From Anadara kagoshimensis (taxonomy: Eukaryota; Mollusca; Bivalvia; Arcoida; Arcidae), in assembly GCA_021292105.1 (NCBI GenBank), contig CM037867.1:10544728-10608727 (forward strand): DNA of 64,000 nt, in the 5' to 3' direction. Every line of letters starts with the position of its first letter. Positions within the stretch are counted from its first letter, which is position 1. The translations under genes were made by a program, and so were the position numbers. Of this stretch, positions 58,201 through 64,000 are shown piece by piece. The notes under the pieces were generated by a model. That model saw only the letters and a program-made list of their open reading frames with translations, searched no databases and had not been told where the DNA came from.

Positions 58201-61200
58201 AAGAAACGTTATACATAGTAAATACATGGTCATTGACGGTGAATAGAGGTCGTATTTGGTGAGGGTGAGAAAACGTGTAGAAAGCGAGGCTCTGCCGAGC
58301 TTTCTACACGTTTTCGCCCCCGAGCCAAATACGACCTTTATTCACCGTCAATGACCATGTATTTACTTTATCCTGCAACAGATACGTCCTAAAATTATAA
58401 TTGTAACTGCGTGTTATCTATCTGTTTGACTTGTTTGTTTACACTCCAAGCGCAAGGATACAAATGTTTCCGTGACGTCACGCTAGCCTATCACACCCGT
58501 ACTTGTCATTTTCACTCAGTCCGACGTTCAAGCACATGTAGTTCTCAATTATTGAATCAAATAAATTATGAAGGATTTTAAAACTCCCTATTTCCCAAAT
58601 TCCTCTTCCATTTTTTCCTGTCTTATTCTTTTCTGTTTTTCAAGTTTTTTTTCTGTTTTTTTCTCTCACTTCAGTTGCAGACGTTTTTCTGTATTTCTGC
58701 CATTTTCTAAAAGTCCGGCGGAATAAAGTAACAACTTATAATTTTTCATTTTTATTTTTAAATCATATTTATATAACTACGTGTATTTTTTAAAAAAAAT
58801 CAATCTTTTTTTTAAAATAAAATATTAAAATTTATGAATTTATTGATCATGTTTATTATACTGTGTTTTGTTTACATTGAGAATTGGCTTCATTTGGGTC
58901 AAAGGTTACGTCAAATGTTGAATGGAAAAAGTAGTGCCGTAACTGTGACGTCACAGTTAGCGCGTGACTTTATTGGGTCAGTGACCGAATAAAGATAAGG
59001 TTTATTCGGCAGGCTTTATGATGTCAATGTACACGTTAGTTGCAGGATAAATGTATATATGTTGTGATTGAAAGTTGTTTAAACATTTATAAAAAGACAT
59101 GAAATTTGCAACTCTATCTTGGTGTGTGCGTTTCCCCACCAAATAACTATTTTTAACAAATATGTTTCAGCTGCATTTATTTATATCCACTACTTATTTA
59201 CAAAATGTACACACAATTGATATTCTTTTTACTTTCTAGGTAACAATCACTATAACAGATGCTAACTTCAGACCAACATTTATCCAATCTGAGTCATCGA
59301 TATCTTTGGAGGAACAACATGAAATAAAAGATGATATATTCACAGCCAAAGCTTATGATACAGTGGATGGAAATAATGTTGTATGCAAATGTACATATCG
59401 GTTACAAAGTGGCAAAGGTAAGATATTCAGTAATATATACACACATATATATATGACAAGAATTTCATAAGTACTATTTACATCACTTGATATTTATACC
59501 CCCGCTTAAAAAGTGGGGGGTATACAGTTATAGGGGTGTCCGTCCGTGTGTCCGTCCGTCCGTCCGTCCGTCCTTCCGTCCGTCCAACCGTCCTTCCGTT
59601 ACACCTCAGGGTACCTATCTCATCCGCAACTCCTCCTAAACCCTTCAATGGATTTTCATGAAACTTTCACACAATCTTTGTGATATAATGTAGATGTGCA
59701 CTGTCTATTTAAAATTTTGATTCGATGGATTTTTTTATGTGGCTCACAATTTTTCTAGTTTGTTATTATATCCAGTGTCGTTCCTCGGTCGACAGTTGCT
59801 TAATAATAAGTCCATCCTATAATTGATTACCTTATCATCTCATTGTGAATCTTTTATTAAATTGGTAACAGTAAAATAAATATTTATACAGATATTAATA
59901 ACTTGCATATATTAAAGCAAAATATTTTATATTTCATGAGTTATTCGACATTCTATTTACAACGAGATAAATGTCACAAACAGCGTTTTTATTCGTAATA
60001 ATATTTCGTCGGTAGAAACCATCTAGTTACTTGTGTAAAGAACATTGTGTGCCATATTCAGTGACTAGATGAACCTCTCCATTCAAACCATAGCTGGTGT
60101 TTATGAATAATATTGATATCTTCTATGCAACTAAACCTTTCTTTCTTTTAGATTTATTTACCATCGGTAATAAAACTGGGATTGTGCGATTGTTACCTAA
60201 TAAAGTGCTGGATAGAGAGAAAAGAAAAACTATTCTGGTCCTCATCATTGCTACGGACGACGATATTGAATCACCAAAAGACACTGAACCTTTTCACTTA
60301 ACAGTTAGGGTTACCGACATAAATGACCAGTCGCCCGTATTTAACAGAGATTTTGGATTCGACATTTTGCAGGTAAAGTAGATGCCTTTTCACGTATTAA
60401 TTTTGGGAAATTATATTACTATTAATTAATGAAGTACTAATATCTGAGATGCGATTACTCGTAGATATACATGTATCTTAAAATTGTTTGGATTTCAAAA
60501 TGGCAGTCACATCCAAAATGGCGGATGAATAATAGCAAACATATATTCAGATGTGCAGATTCGCTGTATTGTATCATATCTGCAGTAGTATTTTTGCATA
60601 CGGTTGTTTTTTTGATGATTATAAAAAGTAAACTAAACTCAATTGAGAATACTGGTTTGAACCATCGGAAGTTTACGTGGTCATTTCAAACATACTTGTT
60701 ACGGTTTCAGTTAATTAATGGATATACAATTTACAAGATCTTCGAAAAGTTTCATAATGTTCATTTTTACTGCATCTAAGAAAGCAAATGTCTCTTTTGA
60801 AAGGTGGCTCCAGTGGGTACGTTTATTGGGACGGTTGAAGCAGACGACAAAGACGAGGGAAAACATGCTATTACAAACTATTCAGTAGAAAATGTAACAT
60901 TACCTAATGAACAACCAAGCAACATTAGCCGAAGGTTGATCAGAATAGACCAGTCTAATGGCACCTTGTTTCTAAATGGTGTAATCAACGTAAATGCTTC
61001 AAACGATTTTATAATATTAGTAAGTATAAAGTTAAGGGATAAAAATTAAACTTAGAAAATATCAAAGGTAATTGTACTAAGAAACTCAAGATGTTTTGGC
61101 GTTAAAATACGGTAGATGTATTTCATATCTTTAACCATAAATATGATTTTTCTCATTCGCCTTGTAGCCATCTCGACCTAATTATCACTTGAAAAAATTA

Positions 61201-64000
61201 TCTATACTTAGGTGGATGCAACCTTAGTTCTTTTTTGTTAAGTACAAATTTAATTCATCAATTATTATTTATAATATTTTTTTATAATTATTGAAACGGG
61301 CTTGTTTACTTCAGAATGGCTAGACTGGTTTTGTTTATCACTTAAATCTAAAACAAATGGTTGTTTTAATCAAGTTTGAAATTAATTGTCACGTTTTTAA
61401 TTTATCTGTTAGATAAAAATTAAGGCTACAGATTCTTTAGATGACAATAAGTTTGGTTATACAGATGTAAGATTGAATGTTATATTTGACAATCCTAACA
61501 AGCACCAACCGGTTTGTAAAAATGGTAAGTATTTCTATGCAAGAGTAAAATCTGTCTGTTTTTAAACACGTCGACAGGAATAGTTGATGCTATTAAAGAT
61601 CTGACGTCGTAATTTTGATGGAGTCATGCTTGCGTCAAAATTGATTTCCTTTTTATTTCTTTAGAATAAACCTAAAAAAATTAGAAGATTAAGAGAAAAT
61701 GTCCTAAAATATATGATAGACACAAACCAAAACTAAAATACTAAAATGCTTGTTTGATATGAACTATTTATCTAGTCGATCACCATGAAGTCTTCAATAG
61801 GTATCTTTAACAGCCAGCAATTAGAAAACAATTATCAGATACTGTGAACAGGATATCGAAATCTAGCATCTATGTCATAGATATACCTAGTACCGCTTCT
61901 GTATGTGACACTTGAATGTTAATGTGGTTGCTGCAAAGACATATCTTATCAGGTTCAAACATGAATGTGTAATGTTTGTGAGAACTTTCAGTTTCAATAT
62001 CTAAGTATTGGTATAACTAATCATTTGTTTTCATAAATTTCAGAACTTAAACATTTAGATGTCATGACAGTAAAAGAAAATGCTACAATGTTGTTTGTCA
62101 ATGCTACAGATGCCGACGCCGGTATAAATGGTGAAATAATTCATAGAATTGTCGATGGAAATTATAGAGTAAGTATTGTTGTTTCATTGACAACACATGA
62201 TATGATTTTATGGCCAGATTGTAATTGAAGTCGCTCTCATTATGTGCTTATTTTAAACAACACACACTACAACACAAATTTGCTAGACATTTTGTTTTAT
62301 CCACGGCTAACTTTTTTAGCATATGTATTGCGGTTGATGACTCATTAACGATAGTATAATTATAGCACTTGTCATTTCACCCAGTGCCCTTCAACAATTA
62401 ACATTTTGTAATTATCAGCGTCTGATTATTTCTAAAATATTTTCATTAATAAATCCCATTTTAAACGAAACGTGCTGACATCAATATGCTATTCCTGGCA
62501 ATAGTGTCCGTAGTTCATAGATTCATGATTTAAGTTTAAAACAGGGTAAAACCGTCTTCGTTTCTTGTTTTAAGGGAAATTTTTGTTTTGTTTGCTGTTT
62601 GTTTTGTGTATAATTTAAGAAACAGATTCGTTATTTTATTTTTTATTTAAAAAAAATTGTCGTTTCATTTTCAGGATATGTTTAGTGTTGATAGCAGAAC
62701 GGGGAGGGTGACATTAAACTATGCATTGAATAAAGCATTTGAAACTACCAAATTTCCAAGTCAATTGCGTCTAATTGTACAAGTAACCGACAAAGGAATA
62801 AGTAAAAAAACAGGGTAAGTAATTTGAATAAAAAGGAACAAAATACTAACGGATTTATATTGTTTGAAATCGTGAAATATTGGTTTAAATGCTGATTTTA
62901 AATGTCAAATGACGAACAGTTTTCCGTTCACAGAAATGTCGTCACTTCAATACTATGTGTCATCAATTTCTATTACTTCAATTTATAAAATCGCATAAAT
63001 TGCAGTTCTTGATAACAACAGTAAAACCTTTTCATTCACAAGCTAAAGACTACTCGCGCGCTCCCGTGGTATATCTTAACGTCCGCTAGTTCAAATCTTA
63101 AATTTTCCAAAAACTAAGGTATACCCCCTCATGCAAAGTATTTCCTTGCATTTCCTTAATTTGGTAAAATATATTTTGGTCCTTTGAATATCTTTTCAAT
63201 ATTTGTTTTCACAATTTTGATTCAAGCACTCATGAATAGGAATTATATTCCAAAACGACCGTCTAGTACTGTAAAATTAAAACTGGTATAATATGGGCTA
63301 AACAGGAGGTGCTTACCCTTTCGGAGCACCCGGCCTTATTTACCTGGTGGAAGTTCACGTGTCTAACCTAGCTTGTCAGTTCCAAAGTGTTTACTTTGCT
63401 TCTGGATTGTGATTCGGACAAGGATTAGTATGTTGGTTTTTGATTATTACAACTTTAGTGGTGATTATTTTAGGAATATTTTCTAAGGCATATACTTATA
63501 TTTTTAGAACATGCACTATTTCCATCGAGGTTGACGGTAAACCAGAACCATGCATTGAACAAAGTAAACTGAAAAATGTAGAAGATGAGAGAGACATATT
63601 CGTCTACTCGATGTCCGCCATAGCTATATTATTGGCGCTGTTTGTTTCACTTTTTCTGTATTGCACATACAGGTGAGTATAGTAAAAATAAAACGAATGT
63701 CGTTAAAAACGCACTTTTAACAAAATTATATCAGGAATTGCTAATATCATAGATCACATATTGAACAATATGTGTCAAAATCGATTATAACTGCTGCAAG
63801 ATATTAATTAAACAGGAGGTGCTTACCCTTCTGGAGCACCCGGCCTCACTTTCCTGGTGGAAGTTCACGTGTCTAACCTAACTTGTCAGTTCCAAAGTTT
63901 TTACTTCGCTTTTGGATTGTGACTCGGACATGGATAAGTATGATTGTTTTTTATTCTTAACCTAATTTGTCAGTTTCAGCAAACCTGAGCAAAATTACGA
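42924..64000 (+). CDS. Large cadherin with N-terminal EGF-like module (3' end beyond window)
   Basis: A calcium-dependent adhesion receptor, about 1,810 residues to the window edge. Exons: 42924-42966 (candidate signal peptide, MKAVYVLLLCTSIS), 44257-44454, 44965-45036, 46613-47907, 48308-48409, 49074-49187, 49718-49980, 50426-50839, 51520-51756, 52248-52800, 53328-53505, 53985-54085, 55109-55261, 55651-55753, 56434-56739, 57368-57519, 59240-59417, 60152-60372, 60804-61019, 61413-61524, 62044-62168, 62675-62814, 63508-63672 and 63980 onward. All junction phases agree. Order: Cys-rich EGF-like segment (CGEYGDLGFCN ... CRCIMGYF), then roughly twelve cadherin repeats with calcium-binding linkers such as LDINDNSPIF, LDVNDNSPLF, TDVNDNTPAF, NDVNDNDPEF, LDINDNPPVF, QDVNDNSPVF, TDVNDNPPVV and TDINDQSPVF. 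Three linkers have lost the motif. A membrane segment (FVYSMSAIAILLALFVSLFL) lies in 63508-63672. Two frame shifts lie in exon 52248-52800. Most like Fat/CDH23-type long cadherins, but the exact subfamily is not clear. Confidence 0.9.
43163..43244. repeat. (AAAT)n microsatellite in first intron of the cadherin
   Basis: Imperfect AAAT/TAAA units. 43245-44256 is otherwise AT-rich intron with no recognisable exon. Confidence 0.95.
45073..45275. mobile_element. TIR-D element, copy 2 (cadherin intron)
   Basis: Matches 8891-9096 throughout: GCTGTACCACGTGATCAATA, CCTCTTAACGTTTCTGCGG, AATGACGTCGTTTTTACGGG and the right end GTGCAGCGGTGAACCCCAT. It begins 37 bp after the exon 44965-45036. Confidence 0.8.
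45431..45588. repeat. Long palindrome P1 (cadherin intron)
   Basis: Near-perfect hairpin of about 158 bp. Outer arms TATATAGAGGATCTTAGACG and its inverse, then GGGTTTAATATGAAATTTAT, with the centre CCACGAGCCTTGGCGAGTGG. Same design as P2 at 46023. Confidence 0.9.
46023..46182. repeat. Long palindrome P2 (cadherin intron)
   Basis: Hairpin of about 160 bp with the same centre as P1 (CAACGAGCCTTGGCGAGTTG) and similar outer arms (TATAGAGGATCTTGCATGAG), but a different middle arm (TATGTAATATTGAATTTATT). P1 and P2 are 435 bp apart. TGACGTCA-like sites lie around them (about 45880, 46470, 46500). Confidence 0.9.
51170..51380. repeat. Repeat E copy in cadherin intron
   Basis: TATCCAAAATTACCCTGGAT, GGTGTAGCTAGCTAAACAAT, TTTACCCTTCGGGAAGTTCA CGTG and TTGTAATTTTGGCATGGATT in family order. 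Internal deletion relative to 20480-20735 (the GAGCACCCGGCC part is missing). Confidence 0.7.
53256..53327 (+). promoter_or_regulatory. Two extra in-frame 3' splice sites upstream of a cadherin exon
   Basis: The acceptor and exon start (TTTTCAG, then ATAAAAGTCGTTGT) occur three times at exact 36-bp spacing, with possible exon starts at 53256, 53292 and 53328. Because 36 is divisible by three, each earlier site would add IKVVVQTLMFFQ-like 12-residue units in frame before IKVVVLDINDNPP. The third is taken as the main start because it directly precedes the cadherin motif. Confidence 0.8.
54668..55005 (+). mobile_element. Full-length SINE-1 with 14-bp target-site duplication (cadherin intron)
   Basis: The tRNA-like head has A box TAGCTCAGTTGG (54677-54688) and B box GGTTCAAACCC (54721-54731). 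The body includes TCTTTCGCCAAGCACTCGGC ATTACGG; the tail is ACGTCTCGATATAAGTGAAA, TTCTTGACTGGGACGTTAAA, ACACCATTACTAACTCAC. Identical CTTATTACAAACAA flanks it (54654-54667, 55006-55019). It ends about 100 bp before the exon at 55109. Confidence 0.95.
57585..57710 (+). mobile_element. SINE-2 3' fragment (cadherin intron)
   Basis: GTGCTAGCTTGCTTGTCGAA, GGTCGGCGATTTTCTCCGTG and CAGTTCGATATAAATGGAAG AATCT match the second half of SINE-2. No head. Confidence 0.5.
58218..58366. repeat. Long palindrome P3 (cadherin intron)
   Basis: Hairpin of about 149 bp. Ends GTAAATACATGGTCATTGAC and its exact inverse; the centre is GAAAGCGAGGCTCTGCCGAG CTTTC. Arms are close to perfect over about 65 bp, with a few mismatches near the GGTGAGGGTGAG side. 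Confidence 0.9.
58367..59051. mobile_element. Candidate element joined to palindrome P3
   Basis: Bounded by a perfect 13-bp inverted repeat TTTATCCTGCAAC (58367-58379) and GTTGCAGGATAAA (59039-59051). The left end is directly contiguous with P3. Inside are TGACGTCAC-type sites (about 58474, 58946) and a small hairpin CCGAATAAAGATAAGGTTTA TTCGG near 58985. No ORF. Class unknown. Confidence 0.6.
59493..59700 (+). mobile_element. Repeat F copy (cadherin intron)
   Basis: Starts with hairpin TATACCCCCGCTTAAAAAGT GGGGGGTATA, then a (CCGT)n run, CCTTCCGTTACACCTCAGGG TACC, TCCTCCTAAACCCTTCAATG and ATGTAGATGTGCA. Inverse of 34015-34198. Confidence 0.8.
63285..63440. repeat. Repeat E copy before the transmembrane exon of the cadherin
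   Basis: GGTGCTTACCCTTTCGGAGC ACCCGGCC, CCTGGTGGAAGTTCACGTGT CTAACC, TTTGCTTCTGGATTGTGATT CGGAC. It ends about 70 bp before the exon at 63508. Confidence 0.8.
63805..63955. repeat. Repeat E copy after the transmembrane exon of the cadherin
   Basis: Almost the same as 63285-63440: AGGAGGTGCTTACCCTTCTG, GGTGGAAGTTCACGTGTCTA, TTTGGATTGTGACTCGGACA. It ends about 25 bp before the acceptor at 63979. Confidence 0.8.

Overview
The window looks like nuclear DNA of a bivalve mollusc or a close lophotrochozoan relative. It is AT-rich, its genes have many short exons with GT-AG introns, and it carries tRNA-derived SINEs, short inverted-repeat elements, a Penelope-like element and long microsatellites. 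The proteins are animal-type: SLC3 amino-acid-transporter heavy chains and a large cadherin. The species is inferred from this texture only. I named no repeat family from a database; family labels here (TIR-A, TIR-B, SINE-1 and so on) are local to this report.

Layout. 1-9.3 kb holds no complete gene. It has a candidate minus-strand signal-peptide exon (645-731), a very uniform 48-bp satellite (2297-4648), a 30-bp minisatellite (6574-7203) and several dispersed repeats. 9.3-19.3 kb is SLC3 heavy-chain gene 1 (plus strand, 11 constitutive coding exons plus one optional small exon). 19.3-26.1 kb is repeat-rich: TIR elements, a 5'-truncated Penelope-like element whose GIY-YIG endonuclease end is intact (20745-21709), nested hairpins, SINEs and a local duplication. 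26.1-35.1 kb is SLC3 gene 2 (plus strand, 10 coding exons), a tandem paralogue. 35.1-42.9 kb is again repeats, including a LINE fragment with a 15-bp target-site duplication. From about 42.9 kb to beyond the right edge runs one plus-strand cadherin gene: candidate signal exon, EGF-like module, about twelve cadherin repeats, a transmembrane exon and the probable start of the cytoplasmic tail.

Function. The two SLC3 proteins are predicted type II membrane glycoproteins. They would pair by a disulphide (Cys105 in gene 1, Cys60 in gene 2) with an SLC7 light chain not seen here, forming heteromeric amino-acid exchangers. Their termini resemble 4F2hc/SLC3A2, while the glycosidase-like domain keeps an rBAT/SLC3A1-type insertion, so they look intermediate between the two vertebrate types. 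The GH13 catalytic positions are substituted. The cadherin is a calcium-dependent adhesion receptor with no evident link to its neighbours.

The most unusual points are mainly about gene structure: a triplicated in-frame 3' splice site and two frame shifts in the cadherin; a relic copy of an exon end separated from its source by an array of GTGAGT splice-donor-like repeats in SLC3 gene 2; an extra SLC3 gene 1 exon whose strong donor breaks the frame; and palindrome-headed elements in and around the cadherin gene. I did not find a clearly new biochemical system.
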